Source: Saprospiraceae bacterium
Lineage (GTDB): Bacteria > Bacteroidota > Bacteroidia > Chitinophagales > Saprospiraceae
Assembly (NCBI GenBank): GCA_016715465.1
Contig: JADKAA010000029.1
Location: 310,001-374,000 of the forward strand
Direction: 5' to 3'
Length of the DNA: 64,000 nt
Shown piece after piece: positions 37,737 through 47,211 of this stretch. Both the position numbers and the translations under genes were made by a program. The notes beneath the pieces were generated by a model. The model was given only the letters and a program-made list of their open reading frames with translations, had not been told where the DNA came from and did not search any database. Each line of letters begins with the position of its first letter. Within the stretch, counting starts at the first letter, position 1.

Positions 37737-38522
37737 ATGCAGACCATTATAAAATCAAAGGGAACATTTTTGTTTATTGTTTTAGCAGGCTTTTTCACGA
37801 CCAATGCCATAGTAGCAGAGTTCATAGGTGGCAAAATATTTTCACTGGAAGAGACCCTCGGTTTTTCGTCCCTCAACCTCAAACTTTTTGGTCAAGGTGG
37901 TCTGGGCTTCAATCTTACGGCAGGTGTGTTGCTTTGGCCTGTGGTGTTTGTGATGACCGACATCATCAATGAATACTATGGGCAGCGTGCTGTCAAATTC
38001 CTTTCTTACCTCACTGTCGGACTTATCATTTATGCATTTATCATGGTTTATGCCGCCATCAACGTGGCCCCAAATTCCTGGTGGAATCAGGAGAGTGGTT
38101 TGCTGGATGCCAATCCCGCCAACCACCTCAATAACATGGATCTGGCTTACCGCAAAGTAATGGGCCAGGGGCTTTGGATCATTTTTGGTTCTGTCATTGC
38201 CTTCCTGGTTGGGCAAATAGCCGACGTAATCATCTTCCATAAGATAAAAAGCATTACCGGAGAGGACAAAATCTGGCTTAGGGCAACAGGAAGCACCCTG
38301 ATATCGCAATTCATAGACAGCTATGTGGTACTGATCATAGCCTTTTGGATCGGTGCCGACTGGGACATTGTAAGGGTATTGGCCATAGGCACGGTGAATT
38401 ACATCTATAAGTTTGCCATGGCATTTTTACTCACCCCTGTCATTTACTGGATCCACAACCTGATTGAAAATTACCTGGGTCATGACCTGGCGTCAGAAAT
38501 GAAAAATCAGGCCATGGCCTGA
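37737..38522 (+). CDS. Queuosine precursor transporter (YhhQ/COG1738 family)
   Basis: 261 residues with six to seven membrane segments. The family signature is present: FFTTNAIVAEFIGGKIF in TM1, VVFVMTDIINEYYGQR, and IADVIIFHKIK. Such proteins take up preQ0 or preQ1 for queuosine tRNA modification. I use ATG 37737 over the TTG two codons earlier. The central loop APNSWWNQESGLLDANPANH is longer than in E. coli YhhQ but usual for the phylum. Confidence 0.9.
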   Translation: MQTIIKSKGTFLFIVLAGFFTTNAIVAEFIGGKIFSLEETLGFSSLNLKLFGQGGLGFNLTAGVLLWPVVFVMTDIINEYYGQRAVKFLSYLTVGLIIYAFIMVYAAINVAPNSWWNQESGLLDANPANHLNNMDLAYRKVMGQGLWIIFGSVIAFLVGQIADVIIFHKIKSITGEDKIWLRATGSTLISQFIDSYVVLIIAFWIGADWDIVRVLAIGTVNYIYKFAMAFLLTPVIYWIHNLIENYLGHDLASEMKNQAMA

Positions 38523-38683
38523 TCGGGAAAAACATCCTTATTTAAAGATGGAATTATTGGCAGCACTGCGACACATTCAATATTGTCATTGAATCACCAT
38601 TGACAAATAATTAACATAAATATAGTAAAATCAAACACAACTATTCGCCCTTTCGAACGTATTAATAGTATAAACTCCCCCAC

Positions 38684-38797
38684 ATGAACATATTTCTTAA
38701 AAACGTAAAATCTTTCTTTGTAAGACTTTTCGGGAAGTCGAGGAAGATTGCTCAATTGCCTCAGGGTGAAGAGTACGAAAATTGGTTAGGTGTGTAA
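38684..38797 (+). CDS. Small basic protein candidate (37 aa) with its stop inside a terminator
   Basis: ATG 38684 opens a 37-codon frame. The first half is basic and amphipathic (NIFLKNVKSFFVRLFGKSRK), the second acidic (LPQGEEYENWLGV). No family is recognised. The TAA stop is the last triplet of the left arm of a perfect intrinsic terminator, so the coding region and terminator were evidently shaped together, which argues for a genuine short transcript. No exact -7 element was found in the 160 bp upstream. Confidence 0.5.
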   Translation: MNIFLKNVKSFFVRLFGKSRKIAQLPQGEEYENWLGV

Positions 38798-38817
38798 TTT
38801 TACACACCTTTTTTTTT
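38788..38817 (+). terminator. Intrinsic terminator overlapping the stop of the 37-aa ORF
   Basis: AGGTGTGTAA and TTACACACCT form a perfect 10-bp stem around a 2-base spacer, followed by nine T residues. It also separates this gene from the convergent DUF4293 gene. Confidence 0.85.
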
Positions 38818-38819
38818 GC

Positions 38820-39257
38820 CTACCGGAGCCTTTCCATGGACTTCACCAACTTATCGTCCTTTTTGATGAAACGCATAGCCAGAGCAGACAGGACAATAGA
38901 TAAAGCGGGTAGCGCCGCACCCATCGCAGCCTTCAACTCTGTACTGGTCGATGCCAGGTCCAGCTCAGGTTTGGCTATAAAGAAGGCAGCAAGTGGAAGT
39001 GAAATTCCCAAAATCAGCACCAACCCGGAAAGCTGGGATTGCAGTTTCCGGTTTTGATATAAAAATATAGTCAAAATGGCCAAAATGGCCCCCGCAAGGG
39101 TAATTCCAAGCAAAACCGGACTGTCCTGAATTTCATATTTTTGGTCGGCAAACAGCGAAGCCAGCGCCTGACTGCTTGTTGCCAGATCGGTCAGAAACTG
39201 GCCCAAAAACCCAAGGCCTGAAAACAACAATAACACACTTTGAATTCTCTGGATCAT
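38820..39257 (-). CDS. DUF4293 family membrane protein
   Basis: 145 residues with four membrane segments (IQSVLLLFSGLGFLGQFL, LLGITLAGAILAILTIFLY, LVLILGISLPLAAFFI, ALPALSIVLSALAM), starting MIQRIQSV as in relatives. The family is restricted mainly to Bacteroidota; function unknown. The in-frame codons upstream of ATG 39257 give unrelated residues, so they are not used. The C-terminus RFIKKDDKLVKSMERLR is the usual short basic tail. Divergent from the oxidoreductase gene. Confidence 0.85.
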   Translation of the reverse strand: MIQRIQSVLLLFSGLGFLGQFLTDLATSSQALASLFADQKYEIQDSPVLLGITLAGAILAILTIFLYQNRKLQSQLSGLVLILGISLPLAAFFIAKPELDLASTSTELKAAMGAALPALSIVLSALAMRFIKKDDKLVKSMERLR

Positions 39258-39303
39258 GATAAGGGCGTATTTTAGCTGCAATAATAATAAAAGATCATAA
39301 ACC

Positions 39304-40416
39304 ATGCAATTTAGTTTCTGGGAAGACAATTACCTGAAGCCGCACGAAGCTTCCATCGTCATCGGTTCCGGCATAGTGGGCCTGAGTACAGCCATTGAAT
39401 TGCGGCAACGATTTCCGGATAAACCGGTCCTCATTGTGGAGCGGTATTTACCTCCTCAGGGTGCCAGTACTAAAAATGCGGGATTTGCCTGCTTTGGCAG
39501 TGTCACAGAGCTTTTAGACGACCTCACCCATATACCCGAAGAAGAGGTCATTGAAATCATTCGCATGCGTTGGCACGGTATAAAGATGCTGGAGGAAAGG
39601 CTTAAGTCAAAAGGTATTACCATTACATACCATGGCGGAAAAGAACTTTTTGACAAAGGACAATTTCCATCGCATTCCGCTATCGATCGATGTAACAAGA
39701 TAATGGAAGCAGCCATTGGCCTGGAAAACTATTTTGTGCATGGCACACAAGATGACTTTCCCACCTTCGAAAAACAATGCATTGAGATGAAAAGCGAAGG
39801 GGAACTTGATGCCATGGAAATGTTTTCAGCACTTCACGCCATAGCCGGCGAATTGGGGGTTAAATTCATCTACGGTCATTCTGTTGAAATGATCAATGTG
39901 AAGGAAAAATCCATTTCATTTACCGACGGCCTTTCCCTTTCCTACCATCAGTTATTCATTTGCACCAATGGTTTTACGCGAAACCTGTTTCCCAATTACG
40001 ACATCATACCGGCGAGAAATCAGGTTTGTGTTACAGAAGAATTGACAGGCTTAACATGGAAAGGGGTGTACCATTACGACAAAGGGTATTATTATTTCAG
40101 AAGGGTAGGCGATCGAATTCTGCTTGGGGGAGCCCGGAATTTTGATCCTGAGACCGAGGTAACCGACCAATTTGAATTTAATGAAACCATCCGAAAAGAA
40201 CTCATCCGGTTTTTGCACGAAAGGATACACCCCGGGCAGGAAGCCCAAATTACACATTGGTGGACCGGCATCCTGGGCATGGGGCCTTCTAAATTCCCGA
40301 TTCTCAAAGAAATAGACCAGTATTGTTACATCGGGGCAAGACTTGGTGGCATGGGGGTGGCCATCGGAAGTTATTTAGGAAAGAAATTGGTAGATTTGTC
40401 TATAAATGATAAATAA
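39304..40416 (+). CDS. FAD-dependent oxidoreductase, DAO (glycine/D-amino acid oxidase-like) family
   Basis: 370 residues. The Rossmann start SIVIGSGIVGLSTAIELRQR shows GxGxxG, with an acidic end of strand 2 (VLIVERY), then ASTKNAGFACFG. The C-terminal FAD-binding part reads GARLGGMGVAIGSYLGKKL. Family members oxidise amines or amino acids, and the substrate here is not deducible. Two bases separate its stop from the aminopeptidase P gene, so both are on one transcript, which loosely suggests amino acid or peptide use. Confidence 0.88.
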   Translation: MQFSFWEDNYLKPHEASIVIGSGIVGLSTAIELRQRFPDKPVLIVERYLPPQGASTKNAGFACFGSVTELLDDLTHIPEEEVIEIIRMRWHGIKMLEERLKSKGITITYHGGKELFDKGQFPSHSAIDRCNKIMEAAIGLENYFVHGTQDDFPTFEKQCIEMKSEGELDAMEMFSALHAIAGELGVKFIYGHSVEMINVKEKSISFTDGLSLSYHQLFICTNGFTRNLFPNYDIIPARNQVCVTEELTGLTWKGVYHYDKGYYYFRRVGDRILLGGARNFDPETEVTDQFEFNETIRKELIRFLHERIHPGQEAQITHWWTGILGMGPSKFPILKEIDQYCYIGARLGGMGVAIGSYLGKKLVDLSINDK

Positions 40417-40418
40417 AG

Positions 40419-41792
40419 ATGAGATTATTCGCAACCAACATATACGAAGCCAGGAGGAAACATCTGGCAGCCAATATTAAATCGGGCCTGATTCTGATCA
40501 TGGGCAATGGAGAGAGCGCCATGAATTATACCGACAACGTTTACCCCTTTCGCCAGAACAGTAACTTTTTATATTACTTCGGTATAAATGCCCCAGAGTT
40601 AAATGCCCTGATTGATGCTGACAGTGGAGAAGCTGTCATTTATGGACACGAGCTCACCATGGACGACATCATCTGGGTCGGAGAAGTGGAAAAACTGAGT
40701 GCATTAGCCGCTAAAGTAGGGGTGAGTAAGGTAAAAGATCCCGCCTCTCTGAAAGAGGATATAAATAAGGCATTGACTGCAGGAAGATTGCTGCATTATC
40801 TGCCAACCTACCGGATAGAGCATCATGGCGTTTTAAAAGGCCTTGATCCACAGCTTTCGCCCTCCGCCTCCCTCATCACCAGTGTGGTCGCCCAGCGATC
40901 CGTCAAGGAAGCAGTGGAAATCGAAGAAATGACCAAAGCCGTGGAAATTACCCGGAACATGCACCTCCAGGCCATGAAAACCACAAAGTCGGGAAAATTT
41001 GAGTATGAAGTAGTTGCGGAAATATTGCGACAGTGCAAAAGTGAACACGCCGGTCTTTCCTATGGCATTATTTTCAGTGTCAACGGGCAGGTCTTACACA
41101 ACCACCACCATGAGAACCTGATGGAAAGTGGAAGAATGATCATCAATGATTCCGGCGCAGAAAATGACATGTGTTACGCTGGCGATATAACCCGAAGTTT
41201 CCCTGTGAGTGGCAAGTTTACTGCGAAACAAAAGGACATTTACCAGATCGTTTTAGAAATGGAAAAAACGGGCATAAATATGGTGGAACCTGGCATCCGA
41301 TACATCGATGTGCATAAAGCGGTAAATAAACTTATGCTTACCCGCTTTAAGGAAATGGGCCTGGTTCAGGGTGACGTCGATGCCATGCTGGAGCAAGGAG
41401 TATCCGGTCTTTTTATGCCCCATGGCCTGGGTCACATGATTGGACTTGATGTGCACGACATGGAAGACCTGGGAGAATCCTATGTGGGTTATGAATACGG
41501 ACAACAGCGGTCTGATAAATTGGGTCTCAAGTCTCTAAGACTGGCCCGGAAATTACAACCAGGTTTTACCCTTACGGTTGAACCTGGTATTTATTTCATT
41601 CCTCAACTTATCGAAAAATATAAGTCTGAGGGTAAGTTTGCCGATTTTGTCAACTATGACGCGCTTACCTCCTATTATGACTTCGGGGGCATAAGGGTGG
41701 AGGACAATGTATTGATTACTGAAGAAGGCAGACAGGTACTGGGCACCTATATTCCTAAGGAAATAGAAGAAATTGAAGCCATTATGGCTTAG
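40419..41792 (+). CDS. pepP: Xaa-Pro aminopeptidase (aminopeptidase P, M24B)
   Basis: 457 residues. The N-terminal AMP_N domain includes NYTDNVYPFRQNSNFLYYFG. The pita-bread domain has the dinuclear metal ligands: two aspartates in NDSGAENDMCYAGDITRSFP, histidine in GLGHMIGLDVHD, and glutamates in VEPGIYF and IRVEDNVLI. It removes N-terminal residues preceding proline. No signal peptide, so cytoplasmic. It starts 2 bp after the oxidoreductase stop and overlaps the convergent DUF5009 gene by 4 bp. Confidence 0.93.
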   Translation: MRLFATNIYEARRKHLAANIKSGLILIMGNGESAMNYTDNVYPFRQNSNFLYYFGINAPELNALIDADSGEAVIYGHELTMDDIIWVGEVEKLSALAAKVGVSKVKDPASLKEDINKALTAGRLLHYLPTYRIEHHGVLKGLDPQLSPSASLITSVVAQRSVKEAVEIEEMTKAVEITRNMHLQAMKTTKSGKFEYEVVAEILRQCKSEHAGLSYGIIFSVNGQVLHNHHHENLMESGRMIINDSGAENDMCYAGDITRSFPVSGKFTAKQKDIYQIVLEMEKTGINMVEPGIRYIDVHKAVNKLMLTRFKEMGLVQGDVDAMLEQGVSGLFMPHGLGHMIGLDVHDMEDLGESYVGYEYGQQRSDKLGLKSLRLARKLQPGFTLTVEPGIYFIPQLIEKYKSEGKFADFVNYDALTSYYDFGGIRVEDNVLITEEGRQVLGTYIPKEIEEIEAIMA

Positions 41793-42886
41793 GCCTTGAT
41801 GAAAATTCCTTTGCGGTATAATGTATAGGACATCAGCCAAATTAAGGAACAAAACAACAATGCTGACAACAAAGACCCCATATAGGGACCAGCCAGCGGA
41901 CTGAGGACCTGGTTGTAAAATACGGTTGGTAAACCTTCTTCTCCTATCTTTATCATGGAAAGGATACGTATGACCAGGCCTGAAAGGGCATAGGAAGCCA
42001 GGGCATTCATACCAAAAACCACAAATGGAAATGACCATTTACTTATTCCCTTTTGATCCAGCACATAAATCATTGCGGCAAACAATATACTGCAGAGTCC
42101 GGAGGTAAACATGGCATAAGAACCAGACCAAATGGGCTTATTGATGGGAAAGCCGGTGAAGTTCCATAATACCCCAAGGGAAATCAGGAGGATACCAAAT
42201 AAAAGGATGTATTGTATTTTCTTTGAATAGCTTTCCAAAGGCATTATCTTTCTTGCCAGGATAAAACCAAACATCACATTGCCAATGGAACCCATGGTAC
42301 TCAGCAGACCTTCCGGATCGAAAGGGACACCGTAGCCATGGTAGATGTGATTTTCGCCGAGTAAGGCCAGGTCGATAACCCTTACAAGGTTGGTTTCCAG
42401 GGTCAGTGGACCGGCATCAACACCGTAAATCAGCAACAGATAATAGGCAATCAAGATAAGTATCGTTAATGGCAAATGCCAGTTTTCCTTTACATAGATG
42501 GCAATGCACGCTGAAAAAAAGTAGGCCAGTGAAATGCGTTGCAATACCCCAAAGATTCTGAGCTCATCAAAAGGCTTGTTATAAAAGGGAAACCAATTGA
42601 GCAATAAACCCACGCCAAAAATGACAAGGGTCCGTTTCAGGGCTTTTAACAGCAGGTCCTTTTTATCAAATTCCGCGTGACTTTTAAATGATTGTGCCAT
42701 GCTGAGGCCCACAATAAAGAGGAAAAAAGGAAAGACCAGGTCAGTGGGCGTGCATCCATCCCATGGGGCATGGCGCAATGGCGCATAAACAAATTCCCAG
42801 GATCCAGGAGTGTTTACAATGATCATAAAGGCTATGGTCATGCCTCTCAATACATCGATGGAAATCAATCGTTTGTTCTCTCCCAT
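41789..42886 (-). CDS. DUF5009 / HGSNAT-like membrane acyltransferase
   Basis: 365 residues with about ten membrane segments. The N-terminus KRLISIDVLRGMTIAFMIIV, then DGCTPTDLVFPFFLFIVGLS, is the signature shared by bacterial NagX-like proteins and human heparan-alpha-glucosaminide N-acetyltransferase. The phrase WNFTGFPINKPIWSGSYAMF is also standard. A role in transferring acetyl groups across the inner membrane to amino sugars is the family expectation, not shown here. Confidence 0.87.
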   Translation of the reverse strand: MGENKRLISIDVLRGMTIAFMIIVNTPGSWEFVYAPLRHAPWDGCTPTDLVFPFFLFIVGLSMAQSFKSHAEFDKKDLLLKALKRTLVIFGVGLLLNWFPFYNKPFDELRIFGVLQRISLAYFFSACIAIYVKENWHLPLTILILIAYYLLLIYGVDAGPLTLETNLVRVIDLALLGENHIYHGYGVPFDPEGLLSTMGSIGNVMFGFILARKIMPLESYSKKIQYILLFGILLISLGVLWNFTGFPINKPIWSGSYAMFTSGLCSILFAAMIYVLDQKGISKWSFPFVVFGMNALASYALSGLVIRILSMIKIGEEGLPTVFYNQVLSPLAGPYMGSLLSALLFCSLIWLMSYTLYRKGIFIKA

Positions 42887-42976
42887 AAAACATTTAATTT
42901 ATGGGCTAATATACATTTTTTACCACACAAACCGGTGGCGTATAAAGATAATCTAAATTAAAAATTGGGGAGGCGG

Positions 42977-44386
42977 TTAGTTCCTTATAAACCTATGTAC
43001 CCCTGTGCTGCCATCCCTTTTTTGTGTGAGTATGAAGTATGCCCCCATCGGCAAATGATTAACCTCGGCCTTATTGTCAGATACTTCGATTGGAAATGTT
43101 CTTCCCTGTGCGTCAATCGCCTTGGCCTGTGTAACTTCACCGTTTTTGAAGTTTATATAATCAGAAGCCGGGTTAGGATAAATTTCCTCCCCTTTAAATT
43201 CTCCGATCTCATCGTTACCAGATAACTCCAGGTAAGAAAGGAAGAAAAACAAAGTACTGGTTACCGCAGGAGACACACAATCGGTGTGGTTTGCGCTCGA
43301 TTTTACATCTATGGCCAACACCTGGGTAGAGCCATTTTTTTTCATAGCGGCTTCTGCTACCAGGCTATTCTGATAAGCCACCTGGTCATCCATCAGACAA
43401 TAAAGCAATCGGGTAGGGATGCCCGGAGCCCAGTCATACACATCATTGTCCCTCAGAGCTACATTTACTATGTGGTTTGTATCTGCGTTGATCGCCTGCA
43501 ATATAGAATCATGAATCATGAATTTTGGCTTTGCACCGCCGTACTGTGCTTCCAGACTATCGATCATAAGGGCATTCATTTCCCAAAGTGTAATCTCTTC
43601 TGCGGCAAATTTCTTGATCATTTTGGCGTAATCGGCTTTAAAAAACCTAAAGACATCATTGCCTGGAAAGATGCCATAAACTTCATTGTAGGAAAGGGCT
43701 ACATTGGCCAGATAAGCTACGGTGCCATATTCCTGGTCACTTAATAACAAATCCTTCATGCTGGTAGATATACTATACGGGCCCGACATATGAGAAGCGG
43801 CTTTTAAAGTAAAACCCTCATCGTCTTGTTCCAGGCGACGATGTAAAGCCATGCTGGCATGACCTCCCTGACTATAGCCCGTAAGAAAAAGGTGTTTGTT
43901 TGAATTGTAACCTTTCTGTTCCAGGAACTGAAGGGTGGCCTTCAACATATCCACTGCTGCCCAAGCCTCAGAATCAGCGTGCACATATGGATGAATTCCC
44001 GGTTCAATGCCAAGTCCCAGGTAATCCGGAGCTATGGATATAAAACCCAAAGAGGTAAAAATGGAAGGCAGCACATTTTCATAACTGAGATACCCCGGCA
44101 CTTCATAGCGTTCGCCGGCAGTACCATGTTGATATACCAGCATAGGATATCCCTGGGTCTTAACATCAGGTAAACATACCAGGCCGCTGGCTACGGTTGC
44201 CATGCCATCCACATCTTTGGTGGTATAATTTATCCTGTAAAGATCTACATCGTAGCTGGCAAAAAGACCAAATTCTGCAAAAATATAATTTTTTGGATAC
44301 GACTTAAGAAAAGTAGAGTTGACCAGCGTCTGGGCAAAAAGGGGCTGAATCATCAGGTAAAACATCAACCATAAAAGTGTTCTCAT
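42977..44386 (-). CDS. Secreted alpha/beta hydrolase (secretory-lipase-like) with type A T9SS sorting domain
   Basis: 469 residues: signal peptide (about 1-19, ending LFAQ), an alpha/beta hydrolase body with oxyanion-side YQHGTAG, SIAPDYLGLG and the nucleophile elbow GYSQGGHAS, a late aspartate and a histidine in SSANHTDC completing a plausible triad, then a type A T9SS sorting domain (IYPNPASDYINFKN ... GAYFILTQKR). The enzyme is therefore probably an exported esterase or lipase. The substrate is unknown. A stop-to-start gap of 49 bp separates it from aroK on the same strand, so they may be co-transcribed by accident of orientation. Confidence 0.87.
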   Translation of the reverse strand: MRTLLWLMFYLMIQPLFAQTLVNSTFLKSYPKNYIFAEFGLFASYDVDLYRINYTTKDVDGMATVASGLVCLPDVKTQGYPMLVYQHGTAGERYEVPGYLSYENVLPSIFTSLGFISIAPDYLGLGIEPGIHPYVHADSEAWAAVDMLKATLQFLEQKGYNSNKHLFLTGYSQGGHASMALHRRLEQDDEGFTLKAASHMSGPYSISTSMKDLLLSDQEYGTVAYLANVALSYNEVYGIFPGNDVFRFFKADYAKMIKKFAAEEITLWEMNALMIDSLEAQYGGAKPKFMIHDSILQAINADTNHIVNVALRDNDVYDWAPGIPTRLLYCLMDDQVAYQNSLVAEAAMKKNGSTQVLAIDVKSSANHTDCVSPAVTSTLFFFLSYLELSGNDEIGEFKGEEIYPNPASDYINFKNGEVTQAKAIDAQGRTFPIEVSDNKAEVNHLPMGAYFILTQKRDGSTGVHRFIRN

Positions 44387-44435
44387 ATCTTAATTTTGAT
44401 TTCGATTAAAGTTCAGTGTTGTAAAAGTAGTATAA

Positions 44436-44951
44436 TTATTGGGACGTGTAGCGATTTCTTAAACCCGCAATCAGCTTTTCAACGACCTGGTTCGTATTAC
44501 CCCTATTTCGAATGCATAATCCGGCTTTTTCATAAAATGTCCTTCTTTGTCTATAAAGTCGATACAATTCCTTTTTGGTCGAGTGTACTGCCAATGGTCG
44601 TTTGGGATCACCCACAATGGTGCTAAAAATGGCATGAAAACTACGCCTGACATAAATTACCTGACCGGCCATCTGCATCGCCTCCAGATTTCCCCCAAAA
44701 CACGGCATGCCGCCACCGGTACTTATCACCATGGCATTCTTTTGGCCTGTGATTTCGCGCAATAATTTGCTTTCCAATTCCCTGAAGTATGCCTCGCCCC
44801 GGGTTGAGAAAATGTCTGCAATCTTTTTGCTTTCTATCTGTTCTATGGCTTCATCGGTATCTAAAAATTTCAAACCGAGGGATTTGGCCAGCAAAAGACC
44901 AACGGTCGTTTTACCGCTGCCCATAAAACCGACCAGGAAAATTTTTTCCAT
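44436..44951 (-). CDS. aroK: Shikimate kinase
   Basis: 171 residues. Walker A GFMGSGKTT (residues 8-16), DTDEAIE as the shikimate-binding aspartate region, STRGEAYFRELE with the conserved arginine and glutamate, and STGGGMPCF. It phosphorylates shikimate in the chorismate pathway. I use ATG 44951, which starts 2 bp after the stop of the upstream membrane protein gene, instead of the TTG two codons earlier. The pathway product also feeds the PabA/TrpG gene at 58186. Confidence 0.94.
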   Translation of the reverse strand: MEKIFLVGFMGSGKTTVGLLLAKSLGLKFLDTDEAIEQIESKKIADIFSTRGEAYFRELESKLLREITGQKNAMVISTGGGMPCFGGNLEAMQMAGQVIYVRRSFHAIFSTIVGDPKRPLAVHSTKKELYRLYRQRRTFYEKAGLCIRNRGNTNQVVEKLIAGLRNRYTSQ

Positions 44952-44953
44952 GG

Positions 44954-46951
44954 TCAATTCATTATGGCAGCGTTAACAGCAGGATCAATGCTGGTAAAAC
45001 CAAGACTACCCGCCGTTTGCAGGTCAGCCCTGGCCTGAGCCTTATTATTCAGTAAGTTATGAATGATGGCTCGCTCGTAATAATAAATGCCTTTTGCAGA
45101 GTCCAGTTGAATTGCCCTTTCAATGTCAGGCAGTGCCCCACCAATGTCATTGAGGGTGCGTTTCATCCTTGCCTTTTCATACCAAATGTCACCATTGTAA
45201 GGGCGATACTTTTGGTACTCATCGAGGTCTTTAATGGCCTGAAGGGTATATTTCCCATATTCAGCAGAGCCCGCACCATATCTTGCGCCTAAGGCAGAAT
45301 ATAATACAGAACGGTTGAGATATCCGGTCTCGTGGTCCGGCTTCAATTTTAAGCCCGTATTGATGTTGTCTATGGCCGATTCCAACTGACCCAACCGCGC
45401 AAAAGTAGCCCCTCTGTTTACCCAGAATTCTCCATCATCGGCTTTGAGCTGGATGGCACGATTGTAATCGCGCAGGGCAAGTAACAAACGTGTGCTGTCT
45501 GTTGCCGTGTCAAAATACAGTCTTGCTCTGCTGTTATAGGTTTGCGGATCTTCCTTGAGGTTGATGGCTTTATCATAATCTACCAGCGCAAGGTCGTACA
45601 TCTTTTGTGATCGGTAATAATTTGCCCTGTTGCCAAATGGCAAGGTAGTTTTGTCATAATATTTTAAAACATGCGTCCAAAGGGTTCCTGAGTTCTCCCA
45701 GATTTTCAATTGCCTGGATGTCATTATGGCCATAAGGCCTGTAAGGAGTAATGCCACACCCAAAACAGGATATAAAAACCCTTTCCTTTCAGAGAATTTA
45801 TCGACCAGGTAGCCGAGGCCAAAGAAAATGCCCAAATAGGCAATGTAGGTAAAACGGTCAGCTATAAAGCCCTGTCCTGCCCCTAATACCTGAAGCAAAA
45901 AAACTATGTTGACCGTAAAAAAAGCCAGGCTAAATCCAAAAATAAACCAATTGTTTTGGTACGACTTCCATAATAACCAGATTACCACCGGTACCGCCAA
46001 AATCGTGGGATAAAAATACGCCGGCATTTCCGGTGGATAGGGATAAAGGGGCGAGATCTGATAGGGAATGATGGATTTAACCACATAGACCAGGTAACTG
46101 TAAGAACCTATAAAAATGCGCTGCCAGAATGGAAATGTACTGTCATTGGTATCCAGCGATCCTTGTTTACTCAAAACATAGATACCCATCAACCCCCACA
46201 GGAATGATATGAGGAAAAAAGGCCACTTCTTCAATGCCTTTTTCACATCCAGTTTCTTATCCATCAGAAAATCTACCGCAAGCATGGCCAGTGGCAATGC
46301 AACAGCCTGGATCTTGCTCATCAACGAAAGGACAAATAACAACAGGATAGAAATCAATTTCAATGTGTCCGGACCTTGTTTAAACCGGATATACTGATAT
46401 AATGCAGCCAGAAAAAAAGCACCGTACAAAACATCCTTCCGTTCCGTTACCCAGGCCACAGACTCCACGCGCATGGGGTGTATGGCAAAGAGCAGCGTCA
46501 TAAAGGCAGCTCCCCAAAGCTTCAGTCCAAGTTTACGCCCTATGAGGTAAACAAAAAAAGTACAAATCAGATGCAGCATCACATTAGTCATATGCCAATC
46601 GCCCGGAGATTCCAGGCCATTGTAATTGCCTTTGCCGTAGTATCTTTTTTCCAGGGCAAAGGTCCAAATGCTCAGTGGATTGTAGTTTCCTATGACATCT
46701 TCTTTAAAGATCTGTTTGGTATTCTTCCAAAAGTTCTCCTTATTCAGTGAGGTAATAAGCTGATTTTCATAAAAATTCCGGTCATCATCCCAATTTACAA
46801 AGCTAAAATCGCGCACTACAGAAAAGGTCAGGTAGGTGGCAATGAGAATGACACCAACCACCGCCCAATCCTGCCATAGGAAAAATGATTTAGTTACTGC
46901 TGCTTGCGGCACATGCACCTGATGCACTTGCTTTTGTTTCTGTTTTGACAT
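44954..46951 (-). CDS. TMTC-like multi-pass membrane protein with TPR domain
   Basis: 665 residues. The N-terminal two thirds have about ten to eleven membrane segments with the GT-C-type loop NWDDDRNFYEN after TM1 and the hallmark HPMRVESVAWVTERKDVLYG, both typical of TMTC O-mannosyltransferases. The last 230 residues are five to six TPR units (YDKAINLKEDPQTYNSRARL, YNRAIQLKADDGEFWVNRGA and others). This points to a lipid-linked-sugar-dependent protein glycosyltransferase of the inner membrane; this activity is inferred by analogy. Bacteroidota perform O-mannosylation of periplasmic proteins, so the role would fit. Confidence 0.82.
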   Translation of the reverse strand: MSKQKQKQVHQVHVPQAAVTKSFFLWQDWAVVGVILIATYLTFSVVRDFSFVNWDDDRNFYENQLITSLNKENFWKNTKQIFKEDVIGNYNPLSIWTFALEKRYYGKGNYNGLESPGDWHMTNVMLHLICTFFVYLIGRKLGLKLWGAAFMTLLFAIHPMRVESVAWVTERKDVLYGAFFLAALYQYIRFKQGPDTLKLISILLLFVLSLMSKIQAVALPLAMLAVDFLMDKKLDVKKALKKWPFFLISFLWGLMGIYVLSKQGSLDTNDSTFPFWQRIFIGSYSYLVYVVKSIIPYQISPLYPYPPEMPAYFYPTILAVPVVIWLLWKSYQNNWFIFGFSLAFFTVNIVFLLQVLGAGQGFIADRFTYIAYLGIFFGLGYLVDKFSERKGFLYPVLGVALLLTGLMAIMTSRQLKIWENSGTLWTHVLKYYDKTTLPFGNRANYYRSQKMYDLALVDYDKAINLKEDPQTYNSRARLYFDTATDSTRLLLALRDYNRAIQLKADDGEFWVNRGATFARLGQLESAIDNINTGLKLKPDHETGYLNRSVLYSALGARYGAGSAEYGKYTLQAIKDLDEYQKYRPYNGDIWYEKARMKRTLNDIGGALPDIERAIQLDSAKGIYYYERAIIHNLLNNKAQARADLQTAGSLGFTSIDPAVNAAIMN

Positions 46952-47211
46952 TGATATCTATTTAATTAAGGAAACAACTGCACTTCTCCTCTGCCAAATC
47001 TGCCTTTGAAAAACAGACCCTTCGAAACTGCGTTAATTTACTTTACGGGCTAAAATACAACCATTGGGGCAATTTTTAATCCAGATGCACAAGACATCAA
47101 AAAAATTATGCCCATATCTTACATTCCTGCTCCTAGTGGATTATTCAAATTTGTTTCAAAATTTTGTAACCGCAAAGTTTTAGCTTGCGTAATACATGAA
47201 AACAATCAATT

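Noticed and set aside
42900..47060. Shared TTAGCCC-TAAA motif upstream of the DUF5009 and TPR membrane protein genes
   Set aside because: Only two instances and no known role; cannot be distinguished from chance.
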